Positions 17,601 to 26,245 of a stretch of DNA of 64,000 nucleotides are shown here, in pieces. This DNA comes from Lachnospiraceae bacterium MC2017 (GTDB lineage: Bacteria > Bacillota > Clostridia > Lachnospirales > Lachnospiraceae), in the NCBI GenBank assembly GCA_000701625.1, contig JNJK01000007.1:157003-221002 (forward strand), read 5' to 3'. The translations under genes were made by a program, and so were the position numbers. The notes beneath the pieces are model-generated. The model did not search any database. It saw only the letters and a program-made list of their open reading frames with translations, and had not been told where the DNA came from. How positions within the stretch are numbered: position 1 is the first letter of the stretch; each line of letters opens with the position of its first letter.

Positions 17601-19599
17601 CTATCAATGGTATTCTAATGCAACAGCGTTAAATACCGATGGCTCAGCGATAAGCGGCGCGACTTCGGCATCCTATACGATACCAACAGGTACGACGACA
17701 GGAAGTTATTACTATTACTGTGTGGTGAAGGCCACCAGGAGTGATAACAGCTTAGCTGCTACAACGGTCTCGAATGTGGCGACAGTCACGATCAGCGATA
17801 AAGCCATGACAGTGAATGCTCTCGTAGTAAACATTACTTACGATGGAGCGGATCACGGCATTATGGTGAATGTGACCGACCCGGAGAGTGGGGCGACAAT
17901 CAAATACGGAAATTCAGCCGATTCCTGCACTTTGGATACCAGCCCGACGATCACGAATGTCTGCGATAGCCCGAAGACCGTCTATTTCAAGATCACAGCG
18001 GATAATTATGCGGATTACACAGGCTCCGCTGTCATAACGATCAAACCAAGACCCGTTAAGGTCAGCGGGATTAAAGTCAATAATAAGGACTATGATGGAA
18101 GCACAACGGCACAGTTTGATTACACGGATGTAAATTTTGATGGGATCATTGGCGAGGATATCCTTACTGTCACGGCTACAGGAGAATTTGCGTATGCTAA
18201 TGCCGGGACAAACAAAACGGTCAACATCAGCAGTATTACCCTTGGCGGTACAGGCTCAGCAAACTATCAGTTGGCGGCGAACGGACAGCAGAAAATGACG
18301 ACGGCCAATATCTCAGCAGTAAATATTCCTGTAGAGAGTATTATCGCTCCGACTGCAATACCGGATCTGGCCTATAATGGAGCTGGTCATGCTTTGGTGA
18401 GCTCGGGAAGCGTTGTCGGGGAAATCGGAACGATGTGGTATGCCGTTACTGAAAGCTCTGTGGCTGCAGCTCCGGAGTTTGATGGAGATTCGCAGTCGGC
18501 AGATAAGAAATGGAGTCTATCAATCCCCACAGCTACCAACGCAGGAACATATTACGTATGGTACAAGGTAAAGGGTGACGATAACCACAATGACACAGAA
18601 GTGCTTGGACCTCTGAATGTATCGATAGCAAAAGCTGAAGTAGAAGGCAAGCATGTACAAAATCTTGCGTTTGATTCTGATCATGCAGAGATAAAAGTTG
18701 GAGATACTTATACAAATCCTTTAAGTGGAGCAGAGACCACTGTAACATATACGAGCAGTGATGAAAGTGTCGTAACGGTAGAAAGTTTAGGCACAATAAC
18801 TGCAATAAGTGAAGGAACTGCGACGATCACGGCAAAAGCCGAGGAAACGGACGAGTATTGCAGCGCTGAGGCAAGCTACACAGTTACAGTTGAAAAAGCG
18901 GATCAGCCAAGTGATACACCACCGAGCGATGATCCGCCAAGTGACACACCACCGAGTGATACGCCACCAAGCGATACACCGCCGAGTGAATCCACTCCGG
19001 AAAATAACGATCCCCCGAGAGTACCGTTAGCTGAGGGCGAAGCCTACGCTTCACCGACTGATAACATTGCGGCTATGGCATCCACCGGAAATATCAAGGA
19101 TATGAAGCTAGACCTTTCAAATGTATTGAAGGCAGGTGTAGATCCATCAGGTCTCAAAATGACTGTGATAAACGGTTCAAAGCTCACAACAGTCGGAAGG
19201 GTGAAGGATAAGGATTCCGTCAAATGCACAGGTGGTGTAAAGGCAAAGGTAAGCAGGAAAACGGGAGAAGTAAAAATCTCATGTAAGTCCAGCGGTAGCA
19301 TCACGCTCACAATGGATGACGATGTGACATACACACTGAGTCTTACTGTAGACAAGCCAAAAGCTCAGAAGGCTGCTAAGACAATGGAGAAGAATACCGC
19401 ACCTGTAAAAAGGACGATCCAGGAGCTTTTCGGAACACAGATTACAAGCGGAAAACTCACGATAACAAAAGACAAAAACTCCCGGGCAGAGATAACAGAA
19501 GACAAAGAATTACTGATAAAACCCGGTGACAAAGACACACTTGCAGCGCAATATGAGTACCTAAATAAGAGATACAAAATAACTATAAAGATTAAATGA
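14686..19599 (+). CDS. Large repetitive secreted/surface protein
   Basis: A 1637-residue protein with a signal peptide (ISFALATVLVLGAMPI...). Residues ~30-850 carry Gly-rich repeats with recurring GAGIGGG and GG-I-x-A-x-GG units, as expected of a right-handed beta-helix. A 'bacterial repeat' segment follows (AKVTIDSATNGTI...), then an Ig-like segment (LSYQWYSNATAL), MBG/YDG-type repeats (NNKDYDGSTTAQF) and a BIG2-like domain (SSDESVVTVESLGTITAISEG). A Pro-Ser linker of repeated PPSDT and a basic C-terminal domain complete it. No LPxTG motif is seen, so anchoring is unclear. It is probably an adhesin or glycan-interacting protein. Codon use in the first two thirds is visibly GC-richer than in its neighbours and than in its own C-terminus. 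Confidence 0.83.
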   Translation: MKRIISFALATVLVLGAMPIERPWVAATALAADTTIAFSGKLTINSSNRSSYDGKIITGTYNPSAGDVGQMGAIVIDGGTTNLTIKDLNINIAGSLNNSSSVSGIYLTNGATLNLTLHGASSLCAAGNGAGICVPSGCTLNITADSTGSLKADGGCNSGDVASHGGAGIGAEGGNNTGLGNIVINGGTINAYGGSTGTAMHLGAAAVGGSFASGFQGCITINGGTVNATSYYNNAAIGGAYCGSVQSIRITGGKVTATASNSSCPGAAIGCGASGNTENKLSCGMIEITGGTVTANGNIGYGNTVSGSAGNEGGSVAIGDTAAVYCTKSINPSTGSYTECTFNITVYDASLTSTVNRAQIQLPEGRKATANLNVEKGGIGTATVKALYRDAQLNSSGTVKVSFNNKSYYSESISLSESTNSVALGGYLYAFSGSIFDKNIALNTTAGFKLDGVSNIYVNATFNPKTAGTSEKAGVASFSGHFITINELSGEQTFQVTDSNGRVFTKSITFPAAVSRKSELSFSISDGSVPGEVKYIGGNKTEQTCTSFTIVNSDSTTWGSTGSTSWLVVYSDVTVSGRITANGTVNLILCDGAALSSEQGITVLEGNILNIYGQQGGTGRLTAKGNNGNNYSGIGGTQEKAGTICIYGGHVKATGGAKAAGIGGGPSKNGGTVCIYDGTVEATGGKNGAGIGSGCNEGHVSVNGGTIEIYGGKVTANGGWESGAGIGGGRKCNGGTIKISGGVINATSNKGAGIGGGDIQNTTGGGAGNITITGGKISATGNGGGAGIGTGGRDPSLISQTNNVSLGWTNASDSIYANSYGGMVTLIKPFVHENTSTEATTDNIDGKKIVPAAKVTIDSATNGTIALSGGTASGSLFPIGSIVTLEVAPAAGYQVSNVKYNDGEEHEIEPVNDGYSFILPDGDVNVAAEFSQIPADVPMITEQPTDLNLTIGFTSGNTLFISATAAGGHTLSYQWYSNATALNTDGSAISGATSASYTIPTGTTTGSYYYYCVVKATRSDNSLAATTVSNVATVTISDKAMTVNALVVNITYDGADHGIMVNVTDPESGATIKYGNSADSCTLDTSPTITNVCDSPKTVYFKITADNYADYTGSAVITIKPRPVKVSGIKVNNKDYDGSTTAQFDYTDVNFDGIIGEDILTVTATGEFAYANAGTNKTVNISSITLGGTGSANYQLAANGQQKMTTANISAVNIPVESIIAPTAIPDLAYNGAGHALVSSGSVVGEIGTMWYAVTESSVAAAPEFDGDSQSADKKWSLSIPTATNAGTYYVWYKVKGDDNHNDTEVLGPLNVSIAKAEVEGKHVQNLAFDSDHAEIKVGDTYTNPLSGAETTVTYTSSDESVVTVESLGTITAISEGTATITAKAEETDEYCSAEASYTVTVEKADQPSDTPPSDDPPSDTPPSDTPPSDTPPSESTPENNDPPRVPLAEGEAYASPTDNIAAMASTGNIKDMKLDLSNVLKAGVDPSGLKMTVINGSKLTTVGRVKDKDSVKCTGGVKAKVSRKTGEVKISCKSSGSITLTMDDDVTYTLSLTVDKPKAQKAAKTMEKNTAPVKRTIQELFGTQITSGKLTITKDKNSRAEITEDKELLIKPGDKDTLAAQYEYLNKRYKITIKIK

Positions 19600-19601
19600 T
19601 A

Positions 19602-19658
19602 AAAACCTCCTGCCGGAGAAAGCCTCAAAACATAAGGCTTCCGGCAGGAGGTTTTATA
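19602..19658. terminator. Terminator between convergent genes
   Basis: AAAACCTCCTGCCGGA (19602-19617) pairs perfectly with 19640-19655, and AGCCT/AGGCT extend the stem inward. A on one side and T on the other allow use from both strands, so it serves the surface-protein gene and the convergent DUF1703 gene. Confidence 0.88.
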
Positions 19659-19660
19659 TA

Positions 19661-21412
19661 TTATTCCGTTAATCCAACAATACAGCTCTTTTTACAGAAG
19701 CAGATTCCGTAGGAGACAGAGCCAATATATCCGTCTTCAAGGACACCTTCTGCATATTTCTTTTCTTTTATCTGTTCAAATGCTTCTTTAAGTCCGTCAT
19801 CCATTTCGTTGAATTTTTTTCTGACTTTGAGCTCAAAAATATATGCCGGATCTTTGGGGCGGTTAGGATAGAGAACTATGTCTGCACGTCCATTACCGGT
19901 TTCTCTGTTTGATCTTGGTGTATACCTTGGTGTGCCGTAAAGCAGTGACAAAAGGAATCCGTGATAAAAGCTTTCAGAACAGTCAAATGTACTTATACTT
20001 TTTTCTAAAAGGTCTGAAATAAAGTTTTCCATAGTCTCTGTATCTTTATTAAGTACTGCGTTATGGAAGTTGTTTAGGTCTGTTTGCTTTACAATATCTT
20101 CAAACCAAAGTGATACTTGATGTCGGAATATACTGCGAATTTCTCTGTTTGGTATACACATAGTCATGTATATATCATCGCCTTCAGTTCTTTCAGAAAC
20201 CTTTCGCATATATCCTGTAAAGAAAAGGAAATTCCAAAGATTATCCTGATTAGAATGTACATCGTCATAGGTTATATCTTCATGTATTCTTTTTTCGATC
20301 GTTCCACCATTTACAAGACGATCCAGCTCTTCTTTGGCAGTATCGTCTGATAGTTTTATCATGTCCTTAACAATTGAATTAGAAGAAGTATTTGACCAGT
20401 ATGGTTCAGCAAGGCGATCCGGAGCATTTACATGCTCATGTATGTAATGGGTAACACTCCAGGGATTATATACTTCAGCGCTGCCAAATATATAGCCGTC
20501 ATACCAATCTTTAACAACATCATAATTATCTTTGAGCCCGTAATGATCAAGCATTTCGAGGGTATCTTCAGGCGTAAAACCGTAATACTCACCAAAATCG
20601 GTACCTCGAATGGAATTAACGGTTAAATTATTCAATCCTGTAAAAATGCTTTCCTTACTGATACGCAGGCATCCGGTAACGACTGCAAATTCAAGTGCAT
20701 CATTGGTCTTTAACGCAGATTCAAAAAGTGAGCGTATAAATCCGACCATTTTATCATAAAAACCACTATAATATGCATTTTCAAGAGGAACATCATACTC
20801 ATCAAGCAGTATAATGACGTTTTCTCCATGATGTTTTTGAAGAAGCGTTGAAAGCATTTTCAGGGCTGTGGAATACTTTCCGACTTCTTCCGTAAAAGCA
20901 GCCTCACGTTCATCGGGATCATTTATTTGTCTTATTTTTTCCTGCCATATAAATTCACCGGAACGTAATTCTTTATAGCTATTTTTTTCATCTTCATTGA
21001 GAATGCAGGAATTAAAGAGATATTCATGTCGTGCAAATTCATATATTATTTCCTCACGAAGCTTGAAAATGGCTGTTTTGAAATCAGACTGTTTTGCAGA
21101 TTTTAGAGATAGCTTTATTACAGGATATCTCCCCATCTTTGAAAGGATGGAATCATCGCATTGCAAAATTTTCTTTCCATCAAAATAGCGCTGCTTATCT
21201 ATAATATTTCCATCTCTGTCATATTCAAGCTCGAAAAATGTACGGATCATTGATAGCGCAAGTGTTTTACCAAAACGTCTCGGACGGGTAAAAAGATTAA
21301 CCTTACCACCTTTTTGAAGAATATCACGTATCAAAAGTGTTTTATCCACATAATAGAGATCATTATCTATAAAATCTTTATAGTTTTCGTAACCGATACC
21401 AATTTTTTTCAT
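19661..21412 (-). CDS. AAA-ATPase-like / DUF1703 (PD-(D/E)XK nuclease-fold) protein
   Basis: A 583-residue protein of the AAA-ATPase_like plus PDDEXK_9 family. The N-terminus IGIGYENYKDFIDNDLYYVDK and the P-loop RPRRFGKT (Lys49) are typical. IILLDEYDVPL is the Walker B region. The C-terminal GRADIVLYP...AYIFELKV is the nuclease-like core. AGGAGG precedes the ATG. These proteins occur in many copies in Bacteroidetes and Lachnospiraceae genomes, and their function is unproven; a mobile or defence-linked role has been suggested by their patchy spread. A copy of a stretch from the neighbouring surface-protein gene lies just beyond its start (21471-21501), hinting that this gene came in by a local rearrangement. 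Confidence 0.85.
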   Translation of the reverse strand: MKKIGIGYENYKDFIDNDLYYVDKTLLIRDILQKGGKVNLFTRPRRFGKTLALSMIRTFFELEYDRDGNIIDKQRYFDGKKILQCDDSILSKMGRYPVIKLSLKSAKQSDFKTAIFKLREEIIYEFARHEYLFNSCILNEDEKNSYKELRSGEFIWQEKIRQINDPDEREAAFTEEVGKYSTALKMLSTLLQKHHGENVIILLDEYDVPLENAYYSGFYDKMVGFIRSLFESALKTNDALEFAVVTGCLRISKESIFTGLNNLTVNSIRGTDFGEYYGFTPEDTLEMLDHYGLKDNYDVVKDWYDGYIFGSAEVYNPWSVTHYIHEHVNAPDRLAEPYWSNTSSNSIVKDMIKLSDDTAKEELDRLVNGGTIEKRIHEDITYDDVHSNQDNLWNFLFFTGYMRKVSERTEGDDIYMTMCIPNREIRSIFRHQVSLWFEDIVKQTDLNNFHNAVLNKDTETMENFISDLLEKSISTFDCSESFYHGFLLSLLYGTPRYTPRSNRETGNGRADIVLYPNRPKDPAYIFELKVRKKFNEMDDGLKEAFEQIKEKKYAEGVLEDGYIGSVSYGICFCKKSCIVGLTE

Positions 21413-21454
21413 AGAAAAATCCTCCTGCTGATAGTTTAGCGAAATTGATTTGTT

Positions 21455-21501
21455 TTTACAAACAGGTTCTCGATTACAAAAGCCAAAAACGCCCGGGCAG
21501 A
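21455..21501 (+). repeat. Relic copy of the surface-protein gene 3' region
   Basis: Bases 21471-21501 match 19460-19490, inside the surface-protein gene, at 28 of 31 positions and in the same orientation. A few more matches lie upstream, and no open frame is retained. The DUF1703 gene lies between the two copies. The rest of 21413-21685 is AT-rich, with no gene seen. Confidence 0.5.
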
Positions 21502-21685
21502 AGGTTTTTATTGTTTGCTATTAAAATTTATCTTTTGTTATCATTTTGACTTTTCATTTATTCTTCGTTAATTTTGTTTATATTCCGATATCATTTAATT
21601 GTGTTTATCGCTGGTGATAAAAGTATTGGATTACGCAGGTTAAAAGAACAGTGATAAAATTTGAAGAGAGGAGGCGGTCATTATC

Positions 21686-22162
21686 ATGATAAATGAAAAG
21701 GTAAAAGAGTTTTTAGAAGATAGGAATCTTGGAAACCGACTTACGGAGCATGGTGAAACCATAGATACGGTAGAACATGCAGCATTGAGGATTGGCTGCA
21801 CAGAGCCTGAGATCGCAAAAACACTTTCATTTATAGTAGATGAAAAGCCTGTTGTGGTGGTAATGGCAGGAGATGGCAGAGTCAATAGCTCGAAATTTAA
21901 GGCACTTTTTCACACAAAACCACATATGATCCCGAGAGAACAGGTAGAAGAGATCACGGGATTTCAACCGGGAGGTGTATGCCCATTTGCCGTGCCGAAA
22001 GAAATACCGATATGGCTAGACGTGTCTATGAAACGCTTTGAATATGTTCACCCCGCAGGAGGAAACGAGTTTACGTCTGTAAAGATCACTCCGGCCGAGC
22101 TTGAGACAGTATCCGGAGCAAAAGGTTGGTGCGACATATGCAAAGGATGGGAAAACGCATAA
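21686..22162 (+). CDS. YbaK/EbsC-family aminoacyl-tRNA deacylase-like protein
   Basis: A 158-residue protein of the YbaK/ProX fold, which hydrolyses misacylated tRNAs (for example Cys-tRNA(Pro)) in the cytoplasm. The conserved Lys in PEIAKTLSFIVD and the GGVCPFAVP loop are the family landmarks, followed by the C-terminal GGNEFTSVKITPAEL. GAGGAGG lies before the ATG. It is full length for stand-alone members. The particular tRNA specificity cannot be read from sequence. Confidence 0.87.
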   Translation: MINEKVKEFLEDRNLGNRLTEHGETIDTVEHAALRIGCTEPEIAKTLSFIVDEKPVVVVMAGDGRVNSSKFKALFHTKPHMIPREQVEEITGFQPGGVCPFAVPKEIPIWLDVSMKRFEYVHPAGGNEFTSVKITPAELETVSGAKGWCDICKGWENA

Positions 22163-22282
22163 TTAGTTTCTTTATGATGGTCTGTATTGTATGGTGTAAA
22201 AACAGGTGTCTTGACAGCTGCAACAAAGACAAGTATTTTTAATAGGTATTGTTTAACAAATTTTTGTGCGATGGAGGAGATT

Positions 22283-24103
22283 ATGATATCTACAAAGATG
22301 GCAGGAAAGGCGCTGAGAATCGTATTGGCAGCGGCGCTAAGCGTATCGCTGTGTGCGTGTGGCGCAGCTGATAAGAGCAGCTCTGATCAAAAGGAACCAG
22401 AGGTGTCTGCAACTGAAGCATCGACTGCAGCAGCATCGGAGACAGCTGCATCAGAGGAATCATCACAGGTAACTGAGGCAAGCGAGGCAGCCGGAACAGA
22501 GGAAACAAGTGAAGCAGCAGAGACAGAAAAAAACGGAGAGATATATGTCCTCTGCACCAGTGATGTGCACTGCGGCGTAGATAAAGGATTTGGATTTGCA
22601 GGGTTATCACAGATCCGGGAATCACTTGAAAAGAAAGGCTATGAAACAATACTCGTTGATGACGGTGATGCCATACAGGGTGAACCAATCGGTACGCTCA
22701 GTAATGGAGAAGCTGTTCTGAAGCTCATGAATGAAGTTCATTATGATGTAGCAATCCCGGGAAATCATGAGTTTGATTACGGAATGGACAATTTTTTGTC
22801 GTTAGCAAAAGAAGCAGAGTTCCCGTATATCAGCTGTAACTTTAATAAAGAAGGAGAGCTGGTTTTTGATCCTTATGTGATCAAAGAAGCAGCAGGTCTG
22901 AAAATAGGTTTCGTAGGTGTCACAACACCGCATACACTAGCAACATCGGTTCCGACGTATTTTCAGAATGATAAGGGAGAGTTTATATACGGTTTTCTGC
23001 AGGATGATGACGGAAGCTCTGTTTACAATGCGGTTCAGGAAGCAGTAGACAACGCCCGTGCAGATGGAGCAGATCTGGTATATGTACTTGGTCATCTCGG
23101 AAATGACAAGAGTTATGAACCGTGGAACTACGCAGATGTAATATCTCATACGACCGGTATTGACGTATTCCTCGATGGTCACAGCCATGACACTGATCAG
23201 GTTGTCATGAAGGATAAAGAAGGCAAAGAAGTAACCCGTTCGGCAGTAGGAACAAAGCTCAGCTCCATAGGTTATAGTCATATCTCTGCCGAAGGCGAAG
23301 TATTGGACACAGGTATCTGGAGCTGGTCAAATGACTATGCACTTCAGGATCTGATCCCCATCGATAATGAAGTAGGTAAAAAAGTGAATGAGGCAATGAG
23401 CGCACTAGATGAAGAACTTGGAACCGTAGTAGCTCATTCAGACGTAGAACTTACAATAAACGATCCCACAGAAAAGGACGAATCCGGCGCACCGATCAGA
23501 ATGATACGCCGTGCAGAAACAAATCTCGGAGATTTCGTAGCAGACGCATACAGAGATCAGGGAAAAGCAGACATAGGATTCATAAATGGCGGAAGTATCA
23601 GAGAATCTATCGGAAAAGGCGATGTAACCAATGGAGATATGATAGCAGTTCATCCATATGGAAATGAACTATGTGTAGCAGAGGTCACAGGTCAGCAGAT
23701 ACTGGATGCACTCGAATGGGGATCACGCAGCGTTCCGGACGAAAACGGAGGATTCCTCAATGTATCAGGTCTCACCTATGAAATTGATACAAGCATAGAC
23801 AGCGGATGCATCGAAGATGAAAACTCCATGTTTGCAGGAATAAAAGGAGAGCGCAGAGTAAAAAATGTAAAAGTAGGCGATGAACCGATCGATCCTAAGA
23901 AAACCTACACCCTTGCAGGACATAACTATATGCTTCAGCAGCAGGGGGACGGCTACACAATGTTTGACGGTGTAAAATTCACACAAGACTGCTTCAAACT
24001 CGACAATCAGGGACTCATCGACTACATCAAAAACACCCTCGGCGGAACAGTCGGCGAAGAATACGCAGACCCCTACGGCCAGGGACGAATAGTTATAAAG
24101 TAA
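22283..24103 (+). CDS. Lipoprotein 5'-nucleotidase / metallophosphoesterase
   Basis: A 606-residue exported enzyme. The signal peptide ends in a lipobox with Cys26 (SLCAC), then comes a Ser/Glu/Ala-rich linker. The N-terminal metallophosphatase domain has TSDVHCG, DDGDAIQG, GNHEFDYG and DGHSHDTD. The C-terminal 5'-nucleotidase domain has FINGGSIRES and the substrate loop near GDGYTMFDG. Family members release nucleosides and phosphate from nucleotides or UDP-sugars outside the cell. I start at ATG 22283, 3 bases after GGAGGAG; the longer frame from 22187 would bury the signal peptide. A GC hairpin follows the stop. Confidence 0.92.
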   Translation: MISTKMAGKALRIVLAAALSVSLCACGAADKSSSDQKEPEVSATEASTAAASETAASEESSQVTEASEAAGTEETSEAAETEKNGEIYVLCTSDVHCGVDKGFGFAGLSQIRESLEKKGYETILVDDGDAIQGEPIGTLSNGEAVLKLMNEVHYDVAIPGNHEFDYGMDNFLSLAKEAEFPYISCNFNKEGELVFDPYVIKEAAGLKIGFVGVTTPHTLATSVPTYFQNDKGEFIYGFLQDDDGSSVYNAVQEAVDNARADGADLVYVLGHLGNDKSYEPWNYADVISHTTGIDVFLDGHSHDTDQVVMKDKEGKEVTRSAVGTKLSSIGYSHISAEGEVLDTGIWSWSNDYALQDLIPIDNEVGKKVNEAMSALDEELGTVVAHSDVELTINDPTEKDESGAPIRMIRRAETNLGDFVADAYRDQGKADIGFINGGSIRESIGKGDVTNGDMIAVHPYGNELCVAEVTGQQILDALEWGSRSVPDENGGFLNVSGLTYEIDTSIDSGCIEDENSMFAGIKGERRVKNVKVGDEPIDPKKTYTLAGHNYMLQQQGDGYTMFDGVKFTQDCFKLDNQGLIDYIKNTLGGTVGEEYADPYGQGRIVIK

Positions 24104-24118
24104 AGCGTAGATCTAACC

Positions 24119-24153
24119 ACCCCGGACACGCGATTTAAATCGCGGTTCGGGGT
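24119..24153 (+). terminator. Hairpin after the 5'-nucleotidase gene
   Basis: ACCCCGGA pairs with TTCGGGGT around an inner perfect palindrome CGCGATTTAAATCGCG. No clean T run follows, so termination is probable but not certain. Confidence 0.6.
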
Positions 24154-24163
24154 ATTTACGTCA

Positions 24164-24206
24164 CAGCGCTTCAACCGAGGCAAGTGCGAGCGTGTATGAT
24201 ACTGCC
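24164..24206. repeat. Fragment of the nested inverted-repeat element
   Basis: This stretch (CAGCGCTTCAACCGAGGC... to GTATGATACTGCC) repeats the right end of the element at 3999-4201 with few changes, but has no matching left arm. It is a truncated copy lying between the nucleotidase gene and the moxR operon. Confidence 0.65.
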
Positions 24207-24359
24207 CCTTTGAGAAATCGTCATCCCCGTGCGAGAAATAACGCCAACTAATTAGCCATCCCAGGGATTGAAGAAAAAATATATACATGGGAAAATAATC
24301 ATGTATCGAAAAAAGTACAAAACCTTTCGGTGACGCAGAATAAAAATTGAGGGAAGAAA

Positions 24360-25364
24360 ATGCAGATTTCACAAAACAACATCACCATCACACAAGAAGA
24401 ATATCAATATGCAATGGACGTCATAAAAAAGCTGTCTGGCTATCTTGATGCCAAAGTCGTAGGTCAGAAGCAGCTGAAATTCTCACTAATGGGAGCAGTA
24501 ATAGCAGACGGACATATCCTGATAGAATCAGTACCGGGACTGGCAAAGACAACAGCAGCCAAAGCAATGTCCGACGCAGTAGACGGAAAATTCGCAAGAA
24601 TACAGTGCACACCGGACCTTCTGCCGGGAGACATAATCGGAACACAGATCTATAACCAGGCAACAGGAAAATTCGAAAACATCCTTGGACCGGTATTTGC
24701 AAACTTCGTACTCCTTGATGAAGTAAACAGATCAAGTGCAAAAACCCAGTCAGCCATGCTCGAAGCCATGCAGGAAAAACAGGTAACGATCGGCGGAACA
24801 AGCTATCATATGCCGGAAGATGTATTCATAGTGATCGCGACACAGAACCCGATAGAGCAGGAAGGAACATATCCACTGTCAGAAGCACAGACTGATAGAT
24901 TTTTGATCAAAGAAGTAATAACCTATCCCACGGCTGCAGAAGAAGTCGAGATACTAAAAAGAATCGAAACAGGAATCATCTCCAAAGTAGACCCTCCGGT
25001 GCTCACGATACAAAATCTGGATAAACTACAGGATATAGCAGAAAAGGTCTATGTTGATGAAGCAATAAAATGGTATATCTCCGGTATAGTTGTAGCCAGC
25101 AGAAGAGCCGAGCTAGTGCATGGAACAGATCTCACAAAGTATATCAGGATAGGAGCAAGCCCGCGTGCATCAATAGCCTTCTTAAAAATGGCAAAAGCAT
25201 CAGCGATCATAAGCGGAAGAACCTATGTAACGCCTGAGGATGTAAAGAACGTAAGTCATCAGGTACTAAGACACAGGATCGGTCTCAATTATTCAGCAGT
25301 AGCTGACAAGGTGCCTGTGGAAGCAGTCATAGATGCCATTGTAAACTCAGTAAAGGCGCCGTGA
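24360..25364 (+). CDS. MoxR-family AAA ATPase
   Basis: A 334-residue MoxR ATPase. Walker A is VPGLAKTT (residues 59-65), Walker B is FVLLDEVNRS, sensor 1 is IATQNPIEQEGTYPL, and the C-terminal lid follows. MoxR proteins act as chaperones that insert cofactors or assemble partners carrying vWA domains. Here the next genes (DUF58, two vWA proteins, TPR) are the standard partners. It is the first gene of a six-gene operon with overlapping stops and starts. Confidence 0.95.
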   Translation: MQISQNNITITQEEYQYAMDVIKKLSGYLDAKVVGQKQLKFSLMGAVIADGHILIESVPGLAKTTAAKAMSDAVDGKFARIQCTPDLLPGDIIGTQIYNQATGKFENILGPVFANFVLLDEVNRSSAKTQSAMLEAMQEKQVTIGGTSYHMPEDVFIVIATQNPIEQEGTYPLSEAQTDRFLIKEVITYPTAAEEVEILKRIETGIISKVDPPVLTIQNLDKLQDIAEKVYVDEAIKWYISGIVVASRRAELVHGTDLTKYIRIGASPRASIAFLKMAKASAIISGRTYVTPEDVKNVSHQVLRHRIGLNYSAVADKVPVEAVIDAIVNSVKAP

Positions 25365-26245
25365 TGAATATAGATTACGAATATCTGTCAAAGATAAGAA
25401 GGGCAGTAGCACTATATACAAATCGCAAAACCTCCAATATTCTGGATGGCGACTTCCACTCAGTCTATAGAGGACGGAGCATGGAATTTAATGATCTGAA
25501 GGAATATACCTACGGTGATGATGTCCATGATATAGACTGGAAGGCATCATCCCGTATGTCACAGGTACTTGTACGCAGATATATGGCAGACAGGAGACAC
25601 AATGTCATGTTTATCTGTGACAGAGGCGAAAAGATGCTCGGAGATACATCAAAAGGTGTAAAAAAACGAGAAATGATGCTGATGACTTTCGGAATATTGG
25701 CATTCATAGCCGGGAGGAACGGAGCAGATTATGCTCTATCATATCCGGGAGACCATAGCACAGAAAAAAGCTTTTTTAAGTCAGGAAACGATCATCTTGA
25801 GAGATTGCTCTATGAATATGAAAAAAATCTTGATAAAGACACAAACTTCAGTCTTACCCAAACAGTAGATGAAATCTTAAATACAGTAAATAAGCGAATG
25901 ATCATATTTCTGATAACTGATATAGAGGGTGTTTCAGAATTAGACGAGGGACTTGTAAGAAGTATTACCAAGAACAATGACCTGATGATCATAAATATAG
26001 ATGACGCATATCTCACGGGGGACATGGTCTTTGACAACGAAAAGGGATTGTATGAAAAGATATTTTTGTCTCACAGCAGAGCGCTGCATAAAGAAGAAGT
26101 GAAGATAAGACAGGAGATACTTGCAAATGCTTCACTGATATGTAAGCGAAATAAGGCTGCTTTGATGACGATCGCCTCAGAGGAAGAAATCATCGAAAGT
26201 ACAATAGCCCTGCTTGAAAGGTACAAAAATGGTTACTACGGTTGA
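25364..26245 (+). CDS. DUF58-domain protein
   Basis: About 293 residues. The DUF58 core is visible in YRGRSMEFNDLKEYTYGDD, DIDWKASSRM and LVRRYMADR, followed by a degenerate vWA-like fold (MFICDRGEKM, MIIFLITDIEG). The ATG at 25364 overlaps the moxR stop; a GTG three bases earlier is possible. DUF58 proteins accompany MoxR ATPases nearly universally and are thought to be their adaptors or substrates. It lacks membrane segments. Confidence 0.92.
   Translation: MNIDYEYLSKIRRAVALYTNRKTSNILDGDFHSVYRGRSMEFNDLKEYTYGDDVHDIDWKASSRMSQVLVRRYMADRRHNVMFICDRGEKMLGDTSKGVKKREMMLMTFGILAFIAGRNGADYALSYPGDHSTEKSFFKSGNDHLERLLYEYEKNLDKDTNFSLTQTVDEILNTVNKRMIIFLITDIEGVSELDEGLVRSITKNNDLMIINIDDAYLTGDMVFDNEKGLYEKIFLSHSRALHKEEVKIRQEILANASLICKRNKAALMTIASEEEIIESTIALLERYKNGYYG

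Noticed and set aside
16849..17607. A 252-codon open frame on the minus strand
   Set aside because: It is the mirror of the GC-rich, repetitive surface-protein gene. It has no ribosome binding site and its translation is Cys/Arg/Ser-rich with no domain.
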